From the NCBI GenBank assembly GCA_016081115.2, contig JABTTQ020003460.1:1-64000 (forward strand): a stretch of DNA of 64,000 nt. The letters are read 5' to 3'. The position numbers were made by a program, and so were the translations under genes. Within the stretch, counting starts at the first letter, position 1. Every line of letters begins with the position of its first letter. This document shows, one piece after another, positions 11,801 to 24,492 of the stretch. A model generated the notes under the pieces. The model was not told where the DNA came from. It saw nothing but the letters and a program-made list of their open reading frames with translations, and did no database searches. The DNA comes from Rehmannia glutinosa (Eukaryota; Streptophyta; Magnoliopsida; Lamiales; Orobanchaceae).

Positions 11801-13345
11801 TCTTAGGCTGGAGTTCTTTTACTTCATCAGCATACAATTCAGACTTTGAAGGAGATGATACATCTCTGACTATCACCCCTGACCTTTTACGATTGACGAG
11901 TTTAGAACGCTTGACAGGAAAGTCACTATCGACATTAATAAAAGCATTTTCCTTCACCATGTAAGGTTCTTCAAAATCCTTCACTGAGAAACCATAGTAT
12001 TCCAGAACGTTTCCTATGTCCTCTTCCTGATTTGAACAAAGACAGTATAAAAACTGAAGAAACCTCAAGATATTTTAACAATAGCAATTCACAAAAATCT
12101 GAACAAATTTACCTCCATCCCAAGCCATTTAGCAACAAGAGTGACAGGAATCCCTGGTTGATCTGCAGACCACAATGCAATGAAGCAAGGGCCTGAGTGC
12201 GTAACTGGCCAAAACAGCAAAGAAAGGAAACAGCATCACTATAAAATCCCTCAGCGTAACTGCAAGCGATTTTCAGTGACGGACAACCGATTTCTCAGCG
12301 AATATAAAATAAAGTAAGGCCAGATCTAATAATTGATAGAACAAAAGAATACATTGATGATAACAAACTGTTTAATTAGGGCAACTGTTTACAACTACTA
12401 CATGTACCCTGTTCTTCCAACCATATACCTCCAAACTTCCACCTATCAAGGAGAAATCTTGGAGAGACACTAAGCAATGGAAAAGATGAGCAAAGGCATG
12501 ATTTGTGAGTCTGTAGACTCAGTTGATGAAATAATTTAAGAAACGCTAATTATGAGCAGTCAAGCCCATACCTTAGAGAAATGAGCATGCATTAGACATG
12601 CTTGAAGATAGCTGGCTTTGCGGGCAAGTCTAAAGAAGGCTATAAAATTGCCTGTTCTGCAGGCTCTGCAAAAAAGTCAAAAAATGGTTAATGTTAGAGA
12701 ATAACAATCACTAGCACAAAATTATGATTAAAAAAATCACACATTCGGGTCGAATAAACCTGGCTACATCACGAGCAAATAAAACTTCTGGAGTTTGCCT
12801 CATTTCTGGGGTCATCTTAGCCAGATCAAGTGACAGCTCTGCAGGTTCAACCTGGCATGATTTTCTTATTTCATAGACAAAATCAACAAGGGAGTTGTAG
12901 AACCAGTTTCCATCTTAGATGACTTACTTTATACCCTGGATGCTTGTCAAGCTTAAGGAGTGCATAATAGCCTCTAAATTCTCTTTCTGATGGCACATGT
13001 ATTCCTTTTTTCCTGTGATCATCGTATAACTGAAACAATTCAACAGAAGTTTTGTTCATCTGCTCAATATTAAGATGTGCATCAAAACCCTCAGAGAATC
13101 CCTCTCCTTTGGTGTATTCACATAACTCGTGCATGGCTATTATGTGAAGTCTTATCTGCCAGAATAAATATTAGCAACGCGTGTTAGTTTCTTTTAAATG
13201 TTTCAAAATACAAAATCATCAAAACCATAAAAGGAGACTATGAGATGGAGGAAAATGGAGGTGGCTGAGTAGTGGACACACGTAGAGTACTTTGTGGGAG
13301 TTTTTTGTGATAAAAACTCAAAGCAAAATGACAAAAGGCTGTCAC

Positions 13346-13387
<42 letters not shown>

Positions 13388-16300
13388 ATAAATATAAACT
13401 AATCAAAATGTCGTACGATTAAAAATATTGAAAAACATCATTTTCCTCATCATTAAGTACTTGGCAAGTAGCGAAAAAGGATATTCTGGTTTCAGTATAA
13501 GAAAAAGTTTCAGTATCTACGACAACTCCATCATGCAATTTGAGATGCTAGTCCTCTAACGAAAATCAGTATTATTAAAAAGTGAAGTTACTTATGTTTC
13601 ATATGTGGACTAGAAAATACTACCTGGGCACCAATATTTGCTCATTGGTATAACACATCCACCAACAGAATGTCAATTGATCAAAACATTTGTTTTGAGA
13701 TAGAATTATTAGCACGGCATGCAGATCCTTGTTTCTATATACGAAAAACAATCAGAAAGAGAAAACATGCCATTTGCTCCAGCATAACGATGGCTTCAAG
13801 ATTGAAAATATGTTGCATCCTCAAATCCATACGGATGGCCCGCATTCTATCCCACAAGAAGTTATACAAGCCAAGAAATCTATCATCATAAGGCTCATCT
13901 AGCAAATTCAGAAGATAGTTCATTGTCATTTGCAAGATCGGCATTGACGAATAAGCTCTGCTTCCTCTCTGCAGTCCTAGTGTACTGGAGAATCACAAGA
14001 CAACATCCATCAGTATGTTCAAGTTTATTTTAAATATTTCTCCCACTAACCATATTCTGTATTTGTTGGTGAACAGATCCAAATATATACCTTTTTACAG
14101 CAAGAAATTCACTTGTCAGATTTCTATCCCCATCCAAGCGTTCATATTGATCAAGATCTCCTTTTCTTTCGCGTTCGGCTCTTTCAGTCTCTGCCAATGA
14201 CAACTTAGAAGGTCAGACTGCTTGGAACTATAATATACCAGAAGAGAATTCATTAGAGATGAAAGCTGATGTCTTGGTTGGATCATTACATATTCATCTA
14301 TTCGAATGGGGGAATTGAAAGAAGCAAGAGACGAGTGAGTGCATGCACGAAGAAGTGGAGGAAAAAAACATAATCTTTGGTCAATAAAGAAAAATCTCTT
14401 CCAACAAACTCCTGGAAATGACATTACATAATTCTCTCTGTGTCTCATTTTGCAACATTCATGACAGGTACATGCATATTGATCTAAAACATATTTTCAT
14501 TCGATATGGGTAAATGCAATGCTGATTAGAAAATAGCAGCATGTTGCAGCTTAGTGTCTGCTTAGTCCTTCTGTTAAAAGAATGTACACGATGATAATTT
14601 GATAATGGTACCTGGACACATATCTGGACATAACCCAACTATACTTTCATGTTCTGAGGAAACATTGCCACCAGCAGAATCCCCCATCCTATCCGTTGTT
14701 GGATCCTCATAATTTTTTTGTCTCTCGGACGCAAATGGATGCTGTCTTTTGGCAGGAACCTTTTCGTTTCTAACAGTAGAATGACTTTGCACAGGTTGGC
14801 TTAGTTCATCCTTAAACGGGCCAAACGCTTTGCTTTGGCAAGTAGTTCTCTACACAACAAGAACAGCTCAAAACAATCAAGTTTCCATTGTAACACAGTT
14901 ATTACACTACAAAACACATAAAGGAGAAAGTTTTACCGCTCAATCTCTTGCGAAGGATCCAAATTCTCTTCAAAAACTTGATCAATTGATGATCGAATTG
15001 GTATCTTTGTTCTTTTGAGAGCTGGAAAGTGCATTTGACTGTCCGCAGCAACTTCAGAATTGTTGGTTTGTCCAGGCATTGAAGACTGACTTTGACTTTG
15101 AAAATCAGAAGCTCTGGAAGGAAAGGAGCCCTCAATTTATGTAGAGATATAAGATACAAGCAAAGAATTATAGCAACAGCATTAGCCCAAATGAAATGTC
15201 ATTGAATTCACATTCTCCATATGAACAAATTATGGTTTTATCATGTAACCTTTGGAGCATATACGAACTCATGAGGCAAAAGACTACATTTACGATTCAA
15301 TGACACCCAGCATTAGCCTTCCTCTAAGAGGAAAGAAGGCTGAATACAAAGTTATGCAAAAAAAAACGACAAGTTCCACATCAAAGTATCATCTCCCATC
15401 TCTGCTTGGTCCAAAATGTGACCCACTGCAAGTCGGCATGATTTACCTAATTACCTTCTAGACCAGCAGAAGCCTAACTACACATTCTTCAAAAAGGACT
15501 ATAAATTTGGGGAGCATATAAAGCCGGGAGAAGTAGGGGCTACTGCTGTACTTGAGGGAATACAACTGCGGTGATATACCAGTAGACCTCAGCCCAATTC
15601 ATCTCATGCTTCATAAACAACAGAGAGATTGATGAGCCCAGACACAAAATGCAACCACCAAACAGCCAACCACAGGAGCACTTCAGCAATATCATCAAAT
15701 AGCAAGCTCAAATCATAATGCACATCATTCACACGGCACACCAAGGCACGATAAAATTTCAATCCAACTAGAATCAAATTACAGACATCATATCAGATTC
15801 CATTTCATGTATTATGTCAATTGCAAAATGGAAAGTTGAAAATTCTAAGCAGACATAGGTCAAAACTTCTCTCACACCTTTTCTGACCATCCAAAGCAAT
15901 AGCAGGATTCTGTGGGACACCTCCACTGGTAGATGGATTTGTTGGAGACCTCGTCCGCTTTGGAAGTGGAACATCTGCATGCTTGGTCTGAAATGTTCTT
16001 CCAGATTGATAAGCACCTGTCGTTGTCAAGACTGTGGACATATCTTCTTGAACAAGTGGACTGGTATTATTGATAGAGTGTTTTGATTGACTAGCCCGCA
16101 CACGGGAGGGAGAAGGCCTGCATAACAATCTCAAGTATTAGACATCAATATTTAGTATAGTTCAATCCAAATGACACATTTTTTCCAGGACACCCTTGAG
16201 ATTTAGACCTCACTCTAAATTTGCACATCATAGAAGGTTTGTTTGAAAATTTATTAACTTACAAAAATAACCGAAAATAGATTTTCCTCACGAGTTTTGA

Positions 16301-17464
16301 GTAATGGCTCCAAAATTCCAAATAAGATCCAAAGCTACTTCACATTAGCTTTCCTGGGAGATTAATAGGATGTATAGAAACTCAATTCCAACTTCAACAC
16401 ATGCCGAAGCATCATTTTTTAATATAAATTAGGGATAATTACAAAAGTTACCACCGAGTTTTCAGTTATCTTTTAATATTACAAATACCTCCTTGAGGTT
16501 TGTGTTTGTTTCACGAGTACACCCCACCCCCACCCCCAGGAATGGATGCATTTGTAAAATATAAACATATGTCAAGGGGGTATTTGTCATTTGAAAGATA
16601 ACTGAGTTTTTTTGGTAATTATGTTCAACCTTAAGGGTAGTATTTGTAAACTATCCCTATAAATTACTATTTTTTACAAAACCAAACTTAAACATAAACT
16701 ATGCCCAAGATAGATACAACTCATGATAGGAGCAATGAGAAATTTATATTCATTTATAGTAAGGGAGAAAGAGAGAGAGATGACATGATGTCTTGCGAAA
16801 TATTTGTTTAAAGTTATTACGATAAGAGTAATGTTGATACTGCAGCCAATAGCAGAGAGACAGAAAGCATGAACAGTATGTTATTTTGGACCAAATTGAA
16901 CAATTAAATTTTCAGATTTAAAGCTTTACAATGTCGCGGAAAATACAGGGTGATCCCACTGCTTTTAGCTGTAAATTTTAATATATAGACTTCAGCAAAG
17001 AAAATAAGAAATAATTTGAGCATACAAATTGAAGTGAAAGGAAATTTGTAGTGCAAAGTGTGAGGTGCACACATATATTAGATGTACACTACCATTACCA
17101 GCTTGTGAAGTGATAATAATATATTGAAAAAGTTTGCTCAAATAAGACTGCATGAATAATTACTTTTGGTTTCCTGCAAAAGACCGAGAAGAATCCCTAC
17201 TAGACAAGTTGCTTTCGAAACCCAAAGGCGGTGGTGATGGCAATGCTTCAGGAGCATCCAGGTCCCCATAGTGAATTAATGATCTAGAAGAAATGCCAAA
17301 TATTAGACAGAATGAAAAACTCAAACATAAACTACTAGTACTTATTTGAAAAAGGAGTAGATAAATGAATATGTGAAAATGTACCTTCAAATATATATAT
17401 ATAAAATATATATGTGTGCGTGAAAATGTGTCATCTCAGCCATGTCAGCTTCAAATATCATTGG

Positions 17465-17501
<37 letters not shown>

Positions 17502-20500
17502 TCTCACTAGTAATTCTGAGGTGCAATTGGGAACAATCTATTTCTCATGAACTACTTTTCAAGACTTAACTTGCAAAAATTGGGATATAGCACCGCTAAA
17601 AAGTTAATAGGATGTTAAACATAATGGGCTCCCAGCGTCACCATTTACAGATCCATAAATTATGTCATAATGGGTGTGTTTGCAATCACTAAAAAAAGCA
17701 CTGCTTAGTTTTTGGCTGAAAAAGATCACTTTGTAGTGTTTGCAAATGGCAACTTCTGCTTCTGATTCTGTTTTATTTAATCAAAATTTAAAAAGTAAGG
17801 AGAGATGTGCTTTAGATTTCTGCTTCTACTTCTAGTTTGATTTTTACAAACAAATGGGCACTTTTCCAACTTCTTCACCAAACACTCAACTTCTGATTCT
17901 ATTTTCAAATACTACCAACTTCTGATTCTCAACTACTTTTACTTCTACTTCAATAAATCACTTCTTCTAAAAGCAGAAGTTTTTACAAGCACTCCCAATG
18001 TCTTAACTTACTCCTAACATGCTAGAAGCAATTATTTATGCGGGCAGATCACACCAGAGATCATGCTTAGACTCAGCACAATAATTCACACCAAATGACC
18101 ACAGTTTATGCTATTTCTCTTTAGGGCATTCAAACTAAAATTAAGTACAGACTACTTGAAATTCACTCTCAGTATCAGAACGATGAAAATCGTCCCTTTT
18201 GTGGTCTTCCAGCACCCAGTAAACAAGCTGTCAACTCAGGCAAATTGTTCAACCTTACAAGAACATTAGCTCTTTTTCTCACTATTTCCTTTCTTAACGT
18301 TGAACTTTCACTGCATGCTTATGGTGAAGCAATATGATTGTATGGGGCACACCAGAAAGAATAAGAATCCAGCAACAAATTTGCTTTTAATTAATTGAGG
18401 CTTGTTTAGTATTCTGATGTTAGGGGGCAAGTTTATGACACAGAATAACACAATAAATTTGTCACCTTTTAGCCAATTCGGCAGTTTTGATGAAAATGAT
18501 GTAAAACTACAATAGTCAAAATATACTGTACTTCGACGAAAAATAATAAATGGCCTACGACATGATTCATTTCACAAACTACAGCCGTTGTAAGAGTCAA
18601 ATTTTCATGTATACCTTTTGTGACCATCTGAGTGAGAAACGGTATTTTCTGGGGAAACCCCACCAGTAGAGGGAAGTGTTGGAGATCTTGTTCTTTTTGG
18701 AAGCGGATCATCTGTATACTTCGTTTGAAACATTGGTCCGGATTGATTAGTGCCTCCTGTTTTCAACACCGAGCTGGATGCCTTTGATTGATTAGCCCAA
18801 ATGGAGGAAGAGAAAGGACGTCTGTAAAACAAACCCTCAATTGTAAACATGGAGATTAACCTGTAAATCTACACAACTCACCAACAAGTGAAGACCAAAA
18901 AAGAATAGTTTCCTTGGAACTTTGAGGTAAACAGCTCGAAATAGGACATAAATCTCATCTACACAAATCTTCCTATTGACATTGAATAACCCATGTCAGA
19001 TGCTCAACACCAAGTCATGGGAAAGTTATGCAGGTCCTTCTTTTCAAGAATAAAATGGTATCTCTTGTACAGACCAACATTTAACCGGTGTCTGAAACCC
19101 ATTCCCCACTCAAGAGAGAGAGAAGGCACCACTTAATTCAGAAACTCAAATACCAGTTCTCACCACAAATTAGAATCCAGATGATGGGTCGCGGCAAACA
19201 GGGAGCAGGGAGCACAAGAGTTCAATTTGATTTGCTTTAAGGGCCAAATAAGACAATAAAAACAAGGTGAATGGTTCAATTGAGGCTAAAACTTACTGCT
19301 GAACTTCTTCACTACGGGGATGCTGGGCACCAACATATAGATTGTTCTGAAAAACCGGGGGAGGTGACCGACCTCTGTAAGGTACCAAGTAGCTCTTATC
19401 ACTGGAAGGTAAATCTAGCGGGCTACCAAAAGCAAGAAAAAAAATATTAGTAAAAGGAAAAAATGTAAAATTGAAAACTGATGAAAATGCCACTAGATTT
19501 TCAGAAAAATTCAAATAAACAGAAATTAGAATTAATGCTATGTTCCAATAATTTGGTATGAAGAAAGAACTCCAAGTCAATCATCAATCAACTTATTTGG
19601 TGTATACTACATTGTAGGGGACCCACAATTCACACCTGGTAAAAAAACAAAACAAAAAAATGAAGTATATTTATATGGTATTACACTAGTAAAGTGCTAT
19701 GACTATAGGCTATAAAACAAGTGAATATCTGGAGTTTCTATTTATGTACATTATGCACACACAAAAAGAAGGTCAGTATTGAGGGGGCGAAAGAAAGACT
19801 TAAAGATTAAGCAACATGCCTTTCTATGACACTCCTGGAGTTCCTTGAAATTTCATTTGGAGATTGAGAATAAGGTGAATTGGCCCTTTCCATATATTTA
19901 ACTTCAGCAGTTTTTGTGAAGGAGACAGTTTTTGAATTACTTGAAGCAAGTTGTGGCAGAAGGCCAGGAGGCCTTTGATAAGTTTGGGCACCCTGATCTT
20001 TAAAAGGCAATGCTTGCGCATCGGCCCATCTTAGAGGAGGCTCATTGCTTCTGCAGGAAGACTCAAGCCATCAATAATAAATGTTTACAATTCAATGTTC
20101 AGACTATGCGATTGGAATTCAATACACCAAGAATCCACATTTACATGCTCTTATATCCTCTCCGAAATATCCATAAACAATGCTCCCTCTTCTAGTATTT
20201 TTCTTAAAAAGATCAATTATCAACAGTACAAGATGTGACTAACAAGGATTCCTAACTACTACACTAGGTTTTACTTTTGGTGTAAATACATAAAGATGCA
20301 ATAGATTCTCAAGTTATGAACTTCAACCAAAAATCAGGTATAATTGATGACGAATAGATATTACAGGAATTCCATCTGAAAAGAATGTAAAAGTTCCGTG
20401 CCTCCCTTAAGTCAAGAAACAAAGACAATATTTTTATATGTAGAGAGGAAAATTTATAACATTACAAATGAAAGATTCTATTTTTTCTAATTTGGAAAAC

Positions 20501-22321
20501 CAAAGGAATATAACAGAAACATAAATCACCCCAATCGCCAAGAGAACAATAATGAACAACTGGATGAAAAATAACATAAGATTTCACAGATAATTACTTA
20601 AGTGTGCCTGGAAAAGGGCGAGAAGAAGCCAAACGTGGCGCGGCTATGCCCACAGAAGCATCAAGGTCACTATATTCAATTGAGGACCTAAACAAGTAAT
20701 ATCAGTAAATAACCAGAAACATGAGAAGTCAGTCACATATTACTTGTATAAATATGAAAAAGAAAATTGTGGCCACACGACATGATTATCAGAACCGTGT
20801 CAGCTGTAAATGGTTCGTATATATAAAATGGAGTTAATGCCTCCAACCATTCAACATTAGTCTTATGTCCAATTGGTAATTAATCAAATTGTGATTACCA
20901 CTAGTTAAAGTAGTTTATCCCATTATGCACCATAACTCATACAGATAAATAAGTCCGAGCAAAATTAATCAGCAGAATTTTATGCCCAATGGCCCCACCA
21001 TGATAAGGATCCATCGATAGTGCAATAATATTTAAATTGTGAAACCTGAACCATCAGAAGAAATTCCTATACAACAATCAAACCATAAATCAAGCCTTCA
21101 CTGACTAAAGCTCAATCTAACAATCAGTTACCCAACTCATAAGTCATAACACTTTTATTCCTTTCCCAACAGGTCCTCCAAGCTACAAGAAAAACAGAAT
21201 CATTGCCACGTTGACAACCAGAACCAGCAAAGACATTCATTTCAAAGACCTCAGCACGTACATATTCCGACTAGATCTAAGATTGCTACCTAGTTGAATT
21301 TTTCTTCACATTTTCCCTTTCCTTCTTACATTCGAGTTCTTAAATGCAAAAGTTAAGCCATACAATCAGTGATGGGTCATAACCTAAAACGTGAAGCCCA
21401 AGCCTGATATGATAACCTTCACTTCGTAATGAGTTTTCAGTTTACAACACAATGAGTCCCACCAAAATCATTATCACTCTATATAAGTGACACATTAAGT
21501 TTCTGAGATTCTTCAAACATTTAGTACAGTTTGTCTAGTTATTCACAAACCAATATAATAACGAGGGGGCTGTCAAGGTAAAAACTATTACTTCGTGTGC
21601 TAGCAGACTCATTAAGTCTCATTTTCCCAGTACATATACTTTAATATACTTTAACACATTACTAAGACTTTTTAATGTGTTGTAACCTTAATGAAAAGGC
21701 TGCAAAATTTTGGTCCGGTAATTGAAAACTTAAATTTCAAATTTAAAAAGACAACTAACTCACTTTTTTAGTACTTATTTTGTTAAACAACTATCTTAAT
21801 ACTTACATCAAAAACTTTATTTGAAAATTATATACTTTTTCGTAACCTGACACAGGATAAGAGCTAGTTCACACCATGATTTACAGTATGAATAACAACA
21901 AATGAATGTCCCTTCCAGCCCCGCTAAAATAATTGAGAGTACGGCCAGCATAGAGTGAAAACCTAATTTTAGGAAAGGATACACAGCTCCAAACGATAAC
22001 AAATATACGCGGGCAGGCAACATATAAAATCTTTAACCTCTTAGTTTCGTAATACTGCTTGACATACCATGGATACAGTAGAATAAATGTAAACTACTCC
22101 GGTGATCTGTTTGGATCCAGGGCTTAAGCGGAGAAATGTGCAAAAGAAAACAAAAACAACGAATATATGTAATCATATACATAAGTATAAATACATATAT
22201 ACCTGGGGGATATCGGACGAGGGGGAGAGGGAGAAGGAGCGCGAGGAAACTGGCCAAAAGGGGTCTGATCTCTAAGCGGAGTATTTGGACCTGGACTCTT
22301 CCCAAATCCACCAAAACTCAT
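8810..22321 (-). CDS. SAC3B: SAC3/GANP-family mRNA-export scaffold, SAC3B-type (about 18 exons)
   Basis: This is the plant homologue of the scaffold of the TREX-2 nuclear mRNA-export complex. Exons read on the minus strand: 22321-22203 (start MSFGGFGKSPGPN), 20687-20592 (the last base is set by the GTAATT donor), 20050-19820, 19422-19297, 18821-18615, 17283-17164, 16117-15878, 15113-14937, about 14852-14612, 14190-14091, 13984-13771, 13155-12928, 12851-12760, 12665-12572, 12204-12113, 12026-11254, 11181-11067, 10551-8810. The N-terminal part is Ser/Pro/Phe-rich and disordered. The SAC3/GANP domain runs from GLCPDMCPETERAER through FLGLYNFLWDRMRAIRMD and HELCEYTKGEGF to RLARKASYLQACLMHAHFSK. 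An acidic linker and a C-terminal domain ending MIDEKLSIYF follow. Missing bases break the frame near 14815, 13965, 13946, 12150, 10333, 9822 and 9550-9560, and an in-frame TGA lies at 9089-9091. Arabidopsis SAC3B is At3g06290, close to the PP2C35 locus, which supports orthology. Confidence 0.87.
13346..13388. repeat. (TA)n-(TG)n compound microsatellite in a SAC3B intron
   Basis: About 25 bases of TA repeat pass directly into about 17 bases of TG repeat, inside the intron between the exons at 13771 and 13155. Confidence 0.95.
16432..16657. mobile_element. Mutator-type MITE in a SAC3B intron
   Basis: The 226-base element starts GGGATAATTACAAAAGTTACC and ends with the partly diverged inverse (...GGTAGTATTTGTAAACTATCCC). 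It is flanked by exact 9-base duplications TATAAATTA at 16423-16431 and 16658-16666. It shares the terminal GGGATAATTACAAAA with the MITE at 3749-4029, so both belong to one family. It lies between the exons at 17164 and 16117. Confidence 0.85.
17466..17494. repeat. (TA)n microsatellite in a SAC3B intron
   Basis: A run of about 14 TA units between the exons at 18615 and 17283. Confidence 0.95.
17670..17997. mobile_element. hAT-type MITE in a SAC3B intron
   Basis: The termini are imperfect inverted repeats: GGGTGTGTTTGCAATCACT on the left and, inverted, GGGAGTGCTTGTAAAAACT on the right. Inside are repeated AACTTCTGATTCT and CTTCTACTTC phrases, common in non-autonomous hAT elements. The flanks ATGTCATA (17662-17669) and ATGTCTTA (17998-18005) form a 7/8 match, consistent with an 8-base hAT duplication. 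No coding potential. Confidence 0.6.
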
Positions 22322-22530
22322 GTTTCTTTTTGAGTTTCAAATCTTCTCCTCCCACATAAGTCTACGTGTACTCTCTGCGTGTGAAATCCAGAAAGATGTA
22401 AATTAGACACAGAAAGGAAGGCAATATGTATTCTTCAGGAGGTCCCTTGGGGTTGAGTAATTTTCATTATTAGGGGCTTTTGGGGAAGATTTATGGAATT
22501 GAAGACGACACGACACCGTATACTAATAAG
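22322..22530 (-). promoter_or_regulatory. SAC3B 5' leader and proximal promoter
   Basis: This segment precedes the SAC3B ATG and is still recognisable in the duplicate at 52036-52246: both share TGTATTCTTCAG, GAGTAATTTTCATTATTAGG and GACACCGTATACTA. Similarity stops near 22528. No clear TATA box was found; the assignment is by position and by the duplicated block. Confidence 0.5.
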
Positions 22531-22570
22531 TGTTTTAACTTTTTTTGACTTTAATATATTAACATACTAA

Positions 22571-24275
22571 CTAGTTTTTTGCCCGTGCGATGCACGGGGT
22601 ATATGTCTGTTAGGCAATGTATTGTTACATGTACATTTTCTCTAATAGTTAAATGAACTATATCTCTTGCATCTCCCGCGAGGAACCATCCTCGTTGATA
22701 ACCGAATAAAATGGGTCGGACAATCCCTGGTTAGTTTGGGGATGTGAGTTGGGATGAAGAATCTCTGCTTCTTTAGAATCGGGAATGGAACATGGACATT
22801 ATTTATATGTCCGTCCCCTTTCCTATTCCGATTAGATAAAACGGGAATTCTCTGTTTTCATCCCTATTCCCGAATATATATAGTATATATTAATAATATT
22901 AAATATATTAATAAGTTATTATTTTATTAATTCTAAAAATTAAACCTAAGAATGTTTTCATTTTTTCTTGTTCTTATTCTTTATTTCACAAATTATGGAT
23001 TTATGTTATTTTAGTTTTAAAGGAATAGTGATTGTAAAAAGTTCAAAATTTCAAAAAATAATTAAATTATAAAGATAACTAATTTGATTATAAATCATAT
23101 GATTTAAAATAAATTATTATAGACTATAAGAAAATCTCTTTAAATATGAAATATTTTATTGTATAAACATAAATTGTATCTATTTATGAAACATGTTTAT
23201 CTATGAGAAAGTAAAAGTTTGAAAAATATTTAACTGCCTAATGTCGAATCTTATTTACAACCCTAATCCTGAATATTTAATAAATTATGTTTTCAATAAA
23301 ATTAATAATAAAACTTTTCAAATAATATTTCTTGGGGTTTAGAAAATTGATCAATTATCAGAATTGTTAAAGGAATTAAACAAAAAACATGTTTATATTT
23401 AGCAACACAATTTTATGGGAAAACAAAATATTTCAAAAAAAACAAATTTTTTATCTTCATATATACACATATATTAAAAAATTATCAAACATACAAACTC
23501 ATTTCTACTTGAGTATCAAAATACGTTGATAAATATAAAAATAATTTCAATCAACATTATAAAAAGGTAACTTTTTATATAAAAATACTATTATGAGTAT
23601 AATTTAATATTAAATAAATCTTAATTTTCTTCTTACATAAATATATATAGTGTTATGCACAGATACATGTGATATATAAAACTTGGATACATATTTTGAG
23701 ATTTTTTTAGTTAAATGTTTTAATTGAATTTAATCAATTTAAATATAATTCCAAATAATTATTAAGCAATGGGCTAAACCCCATTAACAACTATATATAG
23801 AGATTACAAATAGCAAAAAAATACATGAATATACAAATTGATGTCCAGTAGCTCAAATGCATAACTTTTAAAACCCATTACTTAATTACAAAATGATGAG
23901 TATATATATTTTTAATATTTTTTATTATGTTTTTATAATTTATATTTTATATATGTAATATGGATGTCATACAGAAGGTCATAAAAATGATTAATTTGAT
24001 ATAATTTACGTAAAAAATGGATCAAAAATAAAAAAGTTATTAAATTCTTTTAAAAAGAAAAATATAAATATAATAATTAATGCAAAAGACACCTGATTTG
24101 GAAAGTTAATTTTAAATAATTCTAGTTTTCATATTATTTTAAAAAGTGGTTATTTAAAGAAAGTTGACTACCAAAAATAATAAAATGCCAAATATTTATC
24201 ACTTTTTTATTTTTACACAAATCTTTTTACTTTTTATAGTAACTACAAAAGGGCGGGAAAAATTTCTCATACTAT
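22571..24275 (-). mobile_element. Helitron-like element, 3' end at 22571
   Basis: Read on the minus strand, the 3' end carries a hairpin CCCGTGCATCGCACGGG (22582-22598), then CAAAAAA and CTAG at 22571-22574, followed by T in the host. That is the Helitron 3' signature (hairpin about 8-12 bases before CTRR, insertion before T). The very AT-rich body aligns with the inverted copy at 46603-48568 over most of its length; for example ATGTCCARTAGC..AA and GAAAGTAAAAGTTTGAAAAA occur in both. There is no Rep/helicase coding sequence, so it is non-autonomous. The 5' end near 24275 is set only by loss of similarity. Confidence 0.65.
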
Positions 24276-24294
24276 TTAAAAGTGGTACATTGTT

Positions 24295-24317
24295 TATATA
24301 TATATATATATATATAT
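24295..24317. repeat. (TA)n microsatellite
   Basis: A TA run directly beyond the inferred 5' end of the left Helitron. Confidence 0.9.
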
Positions 24318-24358
24318 TTAGAATATCGTGAACATATCTGCTTAAGTGACATTATATT

Positions 24359-24477
24359 GGGATCAACCTTGTGCTCCAGTAGTTGAGACATGTGTTGAAA
24401 GGGTGAATGACCCGGGTTCGATCTCATACGAGTGCGTGTGTCCCCTCCCCAAGTTTCCCCAATTGTACTCAAAAAAA
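24359..24477 (+). mobile_element. tRNA-derived SINE
   Basis: A 119-base unit starts GGGATCAACCTTGTGCTCC. It contains a B-box-like GGTTCGATCTC and an A-box-like TAGTTGAGACATG, both internal RNA polymerase III promoter elements, and ends in an A tract. It is flanked by 15-base direct repeats AAGTGACATTATATT at 24344-24358 and 24478-24492, diagnostic of LINE-type integration. A diverged copy is at 48672-48798. Confidence 0.85.
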
Positions 24478-24492
24478 AAGTGACATTATATT

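Noticed and set aside
11647..11964. A 105-codon plus-strand frame
   Set aside because: It is the reverse complement of the large SAC3B exon 12026-11254, whose minus-strand translation matches the family.
24359..24477. A functional tRNA gene
   Set aside because: The A and B boxes are present but no cloverleaf with anticodon stem can be drawn, and the A tail with long duplications marks a SINE.
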